This document shows, in pieces, positions 47,089-58,524 of a stretch of DNA of 64,000 bases. The notes below the pieces were generated by a model that did no database searches, was not told the DNA's origin, and worked only from the letters and a program-made list of their open reading frames with translations. The translations under genes and the position numbers were made by a program. Origin of the DNA: Bigelowiella natans CCMP2755 (lineage: Eukaryota > Cercozoa > Chlorarachniophyceae); assembly GCA_000320545.1 (NCBI GenBank), contig ADNK01001276.1:1-64000 (forward strand), in the 5' to 3' direction. Each line of letters starts with the position of its first letter. The first letter of the stretch is position 1.

Positions 47089-48041
47089 TGATCATGGTGT
47101 TTAGAGATCATGATGTTTATGGGCCTTCAGTGTTAGAGAATTATAACTAGACATAATTGTTATTGCGTGTAATCATTTCATACATGTGCATGTATATATC
47201 CGCATGTACGCCCACAGCGATGACGACTCGCACAGAAAGGCTTATACGCTGTAAACCTAAACTTGTGAAAATTTTTGTTCGCTTGCGCGCTAGCATTGAT
47301 CTCACAATCATGGTGACAACCTAGCAACATTTCATTGCGCACACATAGTCGTGCAATCGATACTTTAATCATAAATCATAGTTACATCCAATACTTACTG
47401 CTAGACTGGCTAGATTACATTTTAGAACTTTGTACTCACGTATGTGGTTAGCTACCTCGCGCGTAATATGTATGCTGTTGCATGTAAAAGCTTACTTTTT
47501 GACACTTGAATGAGTTTGTGAAGTTGGAAACAAAACGTGTAGTCACTGTGAAATGGCAGGCTCGTTTAGTCATGGCTGGCGGCAGCAAGGTGTGTTTCTG
47601 CATGCTAGCATGCGTACACACGCACAGCTAGACAGTACATAGAGAATGCATGCATGCTATATGTTGGCGGCGACTCGCTTTATTGGATTCGAATTCCATC
47701 ACTATAGGCAACGGTATGGCATGGCCGGCAGCTGTTACTTTAAATCTCATTGCATACAATGAGCTAACAAAATGATGCACTGGGGAGTAGAGGCCTAGAC
47801 GAGCATGGTATGTTACTCCGTAGCTATCAAGATGTATCCTGAGTGTCTAGAGTCTTTCCAGCTTGGAATATTTACATTTCAAATTTCATAGACATCTTCA
47901 ATACATGACGTTCGTGGCTACACTGATTGATCATTGACAACGTACTCAAACAATTCATTAATGATCCGTTGACAGATTGAAGTTGAGCACACCAAAGAAA
48001 TACATCTGCAGTACTGCTACAATTGCTGACGAGGCTAATAA
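47089..48041. other. Convergent gap rich in CATG/GCTAGC words
   Basis: This lies between the 3' ends of NAR1 (+) and the small membrane protein gene (-). Palindromic words cluster at about 47590-47660. No gene is supportable. Confidence 0.65.
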
Positions 48042-48686
48042 TTAGTAAACACTATATGATCGGTATCCTCCTTGCTGGTGTCCGCGAGATGCAGGCGAAG
48101 CCATCTTGAACGGTAGAACATCGATGACAGGAGGAGAGCCAGCATTCTGCATGCTTGTGCGGCTTGACCGGATTTCACTTCTCATCATCAAAGATATCCT
48201 TCGTGGGGTCGTCGATCCCCTCTTACTCCAGGCTTGTAGTTCGCTGGTGGATTGAACACGCGGGGTTATTCCATCACGGGATATGTTCAGAGTTACGATC
48301 CCAAGATCGTCGGAGGTGTTGCCATAAAATAATGGATTGCAGGAAAAAGTTCTTCCTTTTGGAGCATCTGTAACTGTGCCGTTAACTGAATCCTTAAAGC
48401 TTTGGTCCGAGGGCCTGTTTCCTGTAATACTCTGCTGACTGGATTTGGATTTGTAGTTGCGTTTCAACTTTAGGGAAGAAGTTTTCTGGTTTTTCAAATC
48501 AGAGGCGTGGCTTTCTGGCAAAGTCGGAGTATGCGCATGGATGTTATCATCTCTGACTGTGGATCGGAAACAGCAACAGCAAATCGTCCTATGTATGGAA
48601 TATCTGCAGCGATAGCAAGCGCACGCCAAAACAACAGCTCCGACAAAGGCAGGAACGACGATTATCAGAAGTGTGACATCCAACAT
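48042..48686 (-). CDS. Small single-TM protein with a Cys-rich juxtamembrane stretch
   Basis: An uninterrupted frame of 214 aa. Residues 4-25 are a strong membrane segment (VTLLIIVVPAFVGAVVLACA) followed directly by a Cys/Arg cluster (CYRCRYSIHRTICCCC), the pattern of palmitoylated juxtamembrane regions. The rest is hydrophilic, basic and Ser-rich, without a domain I know. With the N-terminus outside, this would be a cytosolic tail. It may be a whole small gene or the last exon of a larger receptor: the frame could be entered by splicing from upstream, but I found no in-phase exon. Codon use and length argue for coding; the function is unknown. Confidence 0.45.
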   Translation of the reverse strand: MLDVTLLIIVVPAFVGAVVLACACYRCRYSIHRTICCCCFRSTVRDDNIHAHTPTLPESHASDLKNQKTSSLKLKRNYKSKSSQQSITGNRPSDQSFKDSVNGTVTDAPKGRTFSCNPLFYGNTSDDLGIVTLNISRDGITPRVQSTSELQAWSKRGSTTPRRISLMMRSEIRSSRTSMQNAGSPPVIDVLPFKMASPASRGHQQGGYRSYSVY

Positions 48687-49779
48687 TCAGGATAACACTG
48701 CGGTCTAACGCTGCAGTCTGAGGAGAGAGGTGATAGCGGTGATTTTGGAGGATGGGGAGGAAAACTACTAGGATGGAGCAGGAGGCGGCGGAAAGACCGT
48801 GGCTCGGCTCTTTGTGCCGAGCGCAGCGCGATTTGGGCATCCCAGAGACCAGGAAAAACTACGATAAATCCTTTGTCGCAAAGGGAAAATACGCTGTCAT
48901 CGACGGCAATTAGCGAGATTGCGAGCGGCAAAGATTTGAGAGCTGATCTTGCGACAAGAAAACATGGTTGTCTCAGGGGATGTTGATCGTCAATTCTCAT
49001 GGTGACCTGGGCAAAGATTGCCTCGAAACCCCTCTTTCTTCTCGATCTGGTTCCGACTCGTTGGTGGCAGTGTCATGCAGTGAGGGAAAACTGTCGTGCG
49101 TTCGGATGTGCGTGCACTCGTCTAAACGTTGCAGCACAATCTCTCGATCAGCCACCATCGAAAACTCCGCGCTGATGCCATGCTGCGCGCAACAAGTGAG
49201 ACAGACACGGCGGCGTGTCTGCTCGAACTCAGACATCGCCCAGCTGCCAGCAGCTTGTCCATCTTGATGGGTCGATGGTCATGCACAGTCACCACACACG
49301 GTGCGCACACGGATGTGTGTCTTTGCATTGGACACAGTTTGAAACATGCATCAATGCTGTCGTCGATCGATCGCGGAGCTGTCAGATCGACCAGCTGGCA
49401 TGTAAAATGTGAAACGTGTGTGCAGGCCGCGCACGTGAGGCGAACGCTGCAGATCAGGCGATGCATCCGTCTGATGGATCACGCACGCCTAGACGCGGAT
49501 CAAGAAATGTTCGAATAATGCATTAATGAGTTGCTCTAGCTACTAGCTAGTGCTGTTCCTTCCGTCCATCGCAGCATTTGCACCTGCATCCATCGTGTCG
49601 ACCATCTTGCGCATGGCATGCTAGCATGACTGAACCAAGCATGTCTAGATGTGTTAGACGCATACACGCCATTTATGTTGTTTTCAATGTAAATTTAGCC
49701 AAAACAGTGATACTTCATTGTTAGCGATATTCAATATATCAGCAGCCACATCAATCAATACATTTTTCTCCTTCAGATC
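48687..49779. other. Interval without a supportable gene
   Basis: Both strands of 49120-49520 have open frames of 110-130 codons that overlap each other and lack homology. CATG and GCTAG words cluster at about 49530-49650. Confidence 0.5.
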
Positions 49780-52700
49780 TTATTCTTTATCATCATCAGT
49801 TTGTTTTTCATCAAACTGTGTCTCGTCTACTTGATCATCACAGCCGTTATCATCGAGAAACTTTCCGCCTGAAGCAGTCGGCCGATATTCTCTACTTCCA
49901 GCTTCTGCATTAGTAAGTCCACGTGTTTTAAACGAGTCTTCTTCTCCTTCATCATCGCCCTCATCTCCCGCAGTCTCGTCTCGGGCATGCATCTTTCCCT
50001 TCTTTCCGTTGCTCTCATTGCCATTGCAGCATGAATCATCCGCCGCAGGTGGGGCACGAGCACCGAAGCTGCTATCGAACGCACCCAGCCTCATCTTCTG
50101 GCTACCGCCATTTTCCCTCGTCTGTCTTGGATGTGGATCTCTAGGCATTTCCACATCAGACAGTTCTTCAGGGAAGAAAGGCTTGTTGCCATCTTCATCG
50201 GTTTGGACATGGCCAGATGGGGAGCTATCGGACAGAGTCTCCTCAGCCGCCCGCTTCGCCAGGATGCGTTCTGCTTTTTGGGCCTTTCGCTTGATCTCCG
50301 CGTACTTCCTCTCGTAAGCTGCACGCTCAGCTCTGTCGTGCAGGTAGGCCTGGCTTTGTTTCCGCGCGCTTTCGATATCAATGACGTCATCCCAGCCAGA
50401 GAACGCCATTTTGGAGAGGTCCTCCGGAAGTGTCATCTTGGAGTCCTCCGACTCATCATCCTCTCCACCTGCGGCCATGCTCTTAGAGAGCATAAGCTCA
50501 TGGAGCAAGTGGAACGACTGGTCATCAAATGCCAGCTCGGGGGCCGAGAAGTAGTCTTCTGCTCCCTGGTCACCACTCCTTCTTCCCACTCTGTTGTCTT
50601 TTCTTGAAATCCTCATCATCTCCTCAAGTGCCTCATCAACATCATCCTTCGTAATCTTGGAATGGTCCCGACTACTTCGTCGCTTCTCGGCCTCCGAGAG
50701 GTGCCTGATGAGATCCTGTGCCTCCTCAGGTAGCGCGATGCTATCCGACTTGATCATCTGCGCCAGTGTGCGATTCTCAGGCTTGCTGAGGGATGGGAAA
50801 TCATCTGTGCACTTGGTGTATTCCCCGTGAATGGCTGGATCGCTGAGGTCGGCATGGTCGTCGAGTATGTAGCTCGGCAGCATGTTGAGTCCCTTAGGCA
50901 CCACGGCGTGGAATTCGTCGTAGATTTCCAGCATATTCTCCGGTGTCGGCCACGGCCATAGCTTGAGCGTCTTGTCCTTCGAGCCGGTGACGAGGTAGCC
51001 TTTCGGTCCTAGGTCAAGAGAAGTTATGGGTGCCTTGTGCCCGATGAAGCTGCGCACACACTCCCCGCTGCTGAGATTGTAGCCGCGTACGGCACTCTTG
51101 TCCGCGTCGAGAGTGGCAACGAAGCGCCCTAGTTTCTCGTCCATCGCCGCCAAGCCAACCTGAGGATGATCGACAACCACGACGATGATGATTGCAATTT
51201 ATGATAAACCACAATGAAATTATGATAACGATTGCTAGCAGCTGCCAGCATCATAAGGGAAAGAACGGGAAGAGATGATGTTATACGACAATATTGCGAG
51301 AGAAATTCAGTAACATACCAGCAGCAGCAGCAGCACTGTTGCTGCTGCTGCTACTACTACTACTACTACTACTACCAGTTCTACAAAAGCAGTTAGTAAG
51401 TACCCTGGCTTCAAGCTTTCTTACGTAAGCTAACTCGAATCCTTGATTCTTATGGAACTCTTCCGGGTTGTCGATGCCGTATGCCGGGGAGTGGTATCGC
51501 CACATGTACACACGGGTGCCCGCAGCAGCAACAATGTAGTCCTCATGCAGGGAAAGCCGTAGATCACGTATCCCCCCCGCTGTTTGTAGTTGTGTAACCA
51601 ACCGCCCGGTGTTGATATTCCACACGTCAATGACAGTCTCGCGCTCTCCCGCAGTTAGCACAAGCGAGCTGTTATCCTTGAGTGTCACGATCCAGTTCAG
51701 TTGGTAGTGCAGAGGGATTGCTGAGGGAGAAGGGTGGGGGAGGGGGGGGGGATTTAGTAAGCTCGGAGATAGAATCGATACTTAGTCTCTCTTCACTTTC
51801 TCTTGAACAACCCAATGGCTATTTTCAGCCAAGAAACGACTAGGTTTTCAACCTCTATCTGCTTGTCTTTCATGCTCATAGTGTGATGCAGCAGCAGCAG
51901 CAAAAACAACATTATCATCGATGGCAACTTCCAACAGGATCATACACCACATACACCACATACCAGAGTAATCAGCATATGGCCCGTCTCTAAGCTCCCA
52001 AATGTTAAGTCTTTCGCTGCGTCCACCGAACAACACCTTTTCCGACCGACGATCAAATGATACAGCGAGGACTTCAGCAGAATCCTCTTTCAAGCCAGTG
52101 CATTCCCCGTCGGCGTTGAAGAACATCACGCGGCAATCAGCCGACGCCGAGATGAACCTAAAACCAGGAAGTAGCAACACCGAATCAATTCAATTTTTTA
52201 ACTTTTGATGCAAATGCTGGCGGCATTAACGAGGCGGCTTCTTTCAACACCCATGTGCTACGTCGTACCGTGTGCCCACGTGATTCCACCGAATTTGGAA
52301 AACCTCGTTGTTGTGATATTTCACGCTCTGCTTGAGCATGGCCTTCCGATTCAGGAACGCGAAGATATTGTTGTCTCCGCATGCGCTGATGATCCACGGC
52401 TCCTTCGCTTGGGGTAGGTGATGCCACTTAACCTCGTAAATCTTAGACTGCAATCCTGTAAAGCTATAATGCGCAGATGAAACGTCCGAACCCTTGATGA
52501 TGTCAAAATTGGGGGAGGAGGAAGAAGATGAAGAAGAAGAAGAGAAGAGGAGAAGAGATTGGTGAGTAAGCGAATGATGCAGTCAGGGGAATAAAACGGA
52601 GAGGAGCAAGTGAGGGGAAGAAGAAGAGGGAGATCCAACCACTGCTATCACCATCACCACCACCACCACCCCCGCCGCCTCTAAAACGAAAAGTAGCAAT

Positions 52701-54019
52701 ACCTCGAAGTACATAGTAGTCGGGTCCGCCTCGGTGCGAATGTACGTCATATCGTACTGCGGAGGAGAATTCTTGCCTGGAAAACGATTCATGTAAAAAG
52801 GAGATTTCTCCTCCTTTCCATAAAGGCGGCCTTCCTCATCCCTCTCGCCCCGTAACAGCTGGGCGATTCGCTCGGGATCTTCGGAGAATTCACTCGCGGC
52901 TGTAGGAGAGTCTTGGCCAGGGTCGGCAGAAGAGGTTGACTCTTCCGCGGAGCCTTTCTCCTCGTCGTTCAGGTCATCATCAGAGCCTCCAAAGACGGGG
53001 TCGTCTTTGTCAACATTGTTGCGGATCTCACCAACGTTGGCTTCCCAGATTCCGCGAATGTTCTTCACGTAGCGCTCCACCTCAATGTCCTCCATTCGGT
53101 CCTTGCTCAGTCCAGGCATCTTGATGCGGACGAAGGCAAGGTCCAGGAACCCGTCTACGGCATTCGACTGCAGAATGTCATATTCCAGCTCGCGGCTGTC
53201 GAAGCCGACCGCGAGGATCTCCAACAATTCCTTCTCCGAGAGCTTTGAGGGCTTATACTTGATGCAGAGCTCGTTGAGCCCTGGTGCGTACTTGTCCTCG
53301 TCGTCCGTCGGTTCTTCTGCGCACCACGGGTCCGACTCATACTTGATGTCGTCAGGATTCCTCATGTCCTGCACCGCTTCGAGCTCTTCCGTGGCAGGGC
53401 TCTCACCACTATGGTAGTACACAACGTCGCTCAGAGCAAAGTCGTCGGTCGTGTGGTGCGGGATCTCCCCGTCGGAGTTTGGCGTTCTTTGCTTTGGCTC
53501 GCCGAAGATGTTGTAGTCCTTCAGTCGGTGCCTCCGCACACCCTTCATCGTCCTCTCCACGACAAGATTGTCGTCGTAGTCGGACTGTAACTTCTCCCAC
53601 GTCTTGTTGGGAACTTTAAATGGGCTAGTGTCAGCGATTTCGTCGTCGGTGTCCCATTCCATCGGGTAATTGATCCGATGGATATCGTACGGGACGTCCT
53701 GCCGCGGCCCTAGAGTCTTCCAGTTATGAATGTGAGGCTTCCCCGGATAGGGCTTTGAGGGTGGGTTGTGCACCGAAATCCAGGGAGCATCTTCACCAAA
53801 CTGAGAGCGGTAGAAGAATTCTGATGGGGGCTTTGCGCCCGTAGGCCATATGTTCGGTGTATGCCTCTTGTCCTTCATGTATGCAGGCTGGAAATACTCC
53901 GTCACATTGCCCAGATTAGGCGAGAGGTCTGCATTGTGTCTACCTACAGAGAGGTGAAATGCCACAGAGCCCGCTAAGATCGTCACCAAAACGGTTATCC
54001 TCCTGTTGTGATGCAACAC
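49780..54019 (-). CDS. WD40-repeat protein with a long novel N-terminal half
   Basis: Five exons in phase (minus): 54019-52703, 52492-52269, 52157-51964, 51720-51404, 51159-49780, giving 1143 aa. The N-terminus has a hydrophobic signal or anchor (ITVLVTILAGSVAFHLSV). Residues of about 30-440 are acidic and rich in Tyr, Pro and Trp, without a domain I recognise (for example YPMEWDTDDEIADTSPF, KNIRGIWEANVGEIRNN). Then a run of WD40 repeats: KIYEVKWHHLP...IISACGDNNIFAFLN, FQIRWNHVGTRFISASADCR, VLAVSFD...LFGGRSERLNIWEL, ETVIDVWNINTGRLV, FIGHKAPITSLD...LVTGSKDKTLKLW. The C-terminal 330 residues are charged and predicted helical, ending in a Glu/Asp tail. WD40 propellers scaffold complexes. The join between the halves rests on one in-phase intron (acceptor 52493-52494); the alternative is two genes. 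Confidence 0.78.
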
Positions 54020-54866
54020 AACAAAATACTCGACATTATTATTGAGTCCCTAGAGAACTGCTATGAGAATATCAACAAGGATTCCCTAAACCCCCTTACA
54101 AAAAATGATTTTCACCTGTGGAATCTTGCCCGTTGTCTAGGTGAAATCCTCAGCAGCCTTGGAGTTCACATTCACAACAAGACAATAAAGTAAGCAAATA
54201 TGAACTTTTTTTCGCCAAGGACGAAAACTCAATTCAAAGAAGGAAAGGCCAATCTATAGTTACTGAAAAATTGGGGGATGTTCTTTTGTTGCAAACATGT
54301 AGACTGGCATTTGTCAAACAAGAAAACCCAAGATTGTTGCGCTATTGGAACAGGAAATATTGAAACCCGTAAGCCTATCACGTTTCCACTATAATAATGA
54401 GGGAAATACAATAGGTAAGTTACCGTGGAGCTACACTGGGGATGTTTCTCATCGCTGTACAGGTTCCCTCTCACCCATTGTTGAGGGTCCAGGCCACAGT
54501 GACTTGTTTAAAGTGGGGGCCATCCGCCGCGACTAAGGCACTTCGAGGAGCTGAGTTTGTGAGTTTTAGGAGAATATTCATGATATTTTATATATACGAC
54601 ATGCTAATATTTCGATAATACTACTTTTTCCCATTCTTCTCGGCACTTCAATACGGGAGGCGTAGATCTGCTCTGGGGGGCGGGGTGCCATTCTGAAAAC
54701 GCCGAGAACAATATCCATGAATCGGCAATATATTTATGTCGCAGATCAAAAATATATTGGTTTTAGTAAACTTTGGATCACAATCAAATCGGACACCAAA
54801 TTAACCCAAATTTTCTTGCCTCCTCGTCCTCCGCCGCCTTGTATCACAATCCATTCTCGGGGGAGG
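54020..54866. promoter_or_regulatory. Divergent interval, WD40 gene / DEAD-box gene
   Basis: About 850 bases, AT-rich with no motif recognised. The helicase frame is open upstream of ATG 54867 to about 54717, so its start could lie further left. Confidence 0.35.
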
Positions 54867-57173
54867 ATGAGGAGGGCCCTTCTGCAGGCCCAGCGAGGTC
54901 TCCGATCCCTCCTCCCCGTTCACACCGGCACCAGGGTTCGACGCAAAGGACAAATTGGTCTACCAAAGATAATGATGGAGCCGGGATGGACCCTTAGAGC
55001 GGGGGGACTACAGCAGCGGCGCTGGTTCTTCGCTAAGGGCTCGGAGGGATGGGAGAAGTTGCAGGCGTGTGGTGTATCAGATTCAATGGTTGAGGCTCTC
55101 AATGAAGCGGGGTAAGCATTGTAGATATGATTATTTACATAGGCGGACCTATTGTCGTTACAGCAGATACTCATCAAAAAGAGCAGACTGATCGAGTATT
55201 GTCCGAATTGACAAGTTCCCACAACACCCACACACACAGGTTTAAGAGGCCAACAATCGTGCAAGAGAAGGTAGTTCCGGAGGTGGCCAAAGGTGGAGAC
55301 GTGCTGTTCACTGCTCAGACAGGCACGGGGAAGACTCTAGCATATCTCATTCCTTTGGTGTGTCACCTATCTACCGGCATTATTACACGAAAACTAGCTT
55401 GCATTTTACGGACTACATTTATCAAGAAAGTCGCCCTCATCAAAATTGTTTACACTTACACAGGTCGAAATGGTGCTTCAAGATGAGGCCGCAGGTATTT
55501 TGGGTCTTAGATGCACCATGCACAAAGGACTACCAACTGATATGATTCACAATTATTATCAGGAATACCGCTTAGGCCACGACGACCACGCGCTCTGATA
55601 ATCACGCCGACAAGGGAGCTCGCACATCAAGGTTATTTTCTATGGTAGACAACGTGTCGAGATCCTTCCTCTCCCATCCATCCATCCTCAAATAAGACCC
55701 TCCTACTTACTACTCTTTCCTCTGCTTTGTTAAACAAACACAGTCATTAGCGTGGCGAAGAGTCTCTGTCACCGTATACGGTAGAGGACACCACCATCAC
55801 CCAATGTTGATAGTAGTTTCCTTTGCAACCTTAAAAACTTAGAATCATCCTCACTTCCTACCTCTTGGTGATTGCAGGTTCAGCTCGGCTGTTTTCACAG
55901 GGGGGCGGCAGTTCAAACGGTTGAGTCTCCATCGATTGATGATAATATTGATGAGGAAGTATGAAATGGAAGGAGAGGTTAGAGGAGGAGAAGAAGATGA
56001 TGAGAGGCGCAAATCCTCCGCTTTTTATGCAGTGCAATGAATGATGATGTAGCACTACCTTGGTCAGTCGTAACTTCCTCTCCTTCTGTCTCTTTACACA
56101 ACCCCAGGTTCTCCGATGAGCGGCTCGAACGAGGAGTTGACATCGCAGTTTGCACCTTGGATAGGTAGATATATACAGCTGCCTGCTCTAATGTGGAATA
56201 TCGATGACGATGATGATAATGGTGATGATGATGATGAAGAAGAAGGAGAAACTAATGATGTAGTACCAATTGCAGACTGGCGCAAATGAGAGAGATATCG
56301 GCCCTGGTGACCACTGATCTTCGGTATTGAACGAGAGCTACAACGACGACAATGCCGTAGATAAACCGCACGCAAACTGAAATGCGCCGGTGACTTTTGG
56401 CCCTGCGATACGAACGTCTCGCAACAAGCTTCATCGATGTGTTTTCGTTACATCTTCTCGCGATTGCAGGATTTCAGAATCCCACGCGACGACCAATGAC
56501 AACGATGAAGTGTGAGAAAGTGGTGTTTGATTGCTTCTCCCCGTTGTCATCATTATTGCTTCTGTTTTATTTTGGTTCAGCTGCATCGTCTCTGTCTTTT
56601 CTTACATTATGTTATTGTTGTTGCTGTTTATTAGCTACATTGTGTTAGATGAAGCTGACACTCTTGTTGACCCTGACAATGGGTATGAATTGCATATGCT
56701 ATTGTTGCTACTGCCGTGAGCACATCACTGACTAGAAGTGTTAGTGCCCTCAGGCTTTCTTAAATTCCCTCTTTCCCTCCCCCCTCTCTATTTCAAGTCC
56801 ATTTTTCTTTCTGTTTCTCTGCTGCATTTTTGCGCGAATCGTGTATTAAAAGAGGAGAAAGACGGGGAGGGGAAGGGAGGGAAGGGAGAGAAGGGAGAGA
56901 AGGAAGAACCGAAATCCCGCGTGTAGACAACAAACAGGATCATGCTGATCTCAGCATGCAAATACGATGCCTACATCGATGACTTTCTTCGGACATATTC
57001 ACATCATGGCACTTATGTATGATAATCAAGGTTTGGCCCTCTTCTCAACGACCTGGTTGGTGATCTACGCCGGCGAAAAGCAAGAGATGCTGACCATGAG
57101 CTATTCCATCCTCGGCTGCAGGTCTCACTACCATCTGAGGGCCTCTGTAGTGATTTCACACTACTATAAAATA

Positions 57174-57212
<39 letters not shown>

Positions 57213-57721
57213 ATATTTACATATACGTGTGTATCCGTTTCAACCTTTATAAGATTTGCATACCTATTACTTTTATCCCCTGAATTCTTTCCCAATGAAA
57301 GAAGTCTCTTCTCTTGTGTCTCCTGCTACGATCATCTTTTAAAGCCAATGAGAGACCAAACCGTATGCGGCACACCAACGCTCACTACCACCTTCACGAA
57401 CAATCAGCTTGTATTTGCATCTGCGACGATGAGGCCATCTTCGGAGCAGCGTGTATTAGCATTGGCACCCTCCTCACGCATTGTAGGCGGAATGGGCCTT
57501 CATAAGGTTCAGCCCTGCCATCATCGTTTTTATCGTCGTCTTCTTCCGAAACCATTTCGTCTCTTCTAGAATCGACACGCACTCACCCTCACACACTCAC
57601 ACACATAAAATGTAAGAACATCGTAGATATGATGTAATCCTTCATATGCTTGCATCTTACTCTTGACCTGGATTCTTAACAGACGCTTCCAAAACTCGAT
57701 AAAGCTTTTCGTTATGTCCGG

Positions 57722-57757
<36 letters not shown>

Positions 57758-57800
57758 ATAGTAGCAGTAGCAGCCATAATGAGACATATGAAAGATAATC

Positions 57801-57836
<36 letters not shown>

Positions 57837-58236
57837 GGATCGGCACTTCATGATTAGAATGGATGATGATATCTCCCATGATGACACCAAAGCAGCTTAG
57901 TAGTCGTTGTAGTTGTAGTTGTAGTAGTAGTAGTGGTTATGGTTGTAGTTATAGTTGTAGTAGTAAAAGCTGTGGGCTTTATGAGGAACACCATTCCAGA
58001 TGTCACCTCGAAAAAAAAGAAAGACTATTTGTTCGTACGTTTGTATGTATGCGAGATGTGTAAGAAACAGAGCCACTGCTACGAGACAACAACGGACGCG
58101 ATTTCTTCTTCTCATGCGCAATAATGATAAGGAAATTGATCATCACCATCGTCTTTATGTCCACAACCAGGGCGACGAGGATAGACTTGCAGCATTGGCA
58201 TCTTTGCTTTTGGAGTGCGAGGAGCACAAGCAGTTG

Positions 58237-58272
<36 letters not shown>

Positions 58273-58492
58273 GCTGATCATCGCTCTACTGTGGGCAATG
58301 TGATGGGAGGGGTTGGGCCGGATGACGAAAGGCATGGAGGTGCTGGAACGCTCATCTTCTGCAACACGATAGCAAGTGCGAAGGCCGTCCGATATTTCCT
58401 CCTTGAAAAGGTGCCCTGCCAGCTACGTGGGAATCAATGCATATATGCAGCTGTGCATTTGTCACATCATTAAAAGCCCTTCACCATCGGTG

Positions 58493-58524
<32 letters not shown>

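Noticed and set aside
49120-49520. Overlapping open frames on both strands (114-130 codons)
   Set aside because: Mutually overlapping, biased by repeated CATG/GCAC words, and without recognisable domains.
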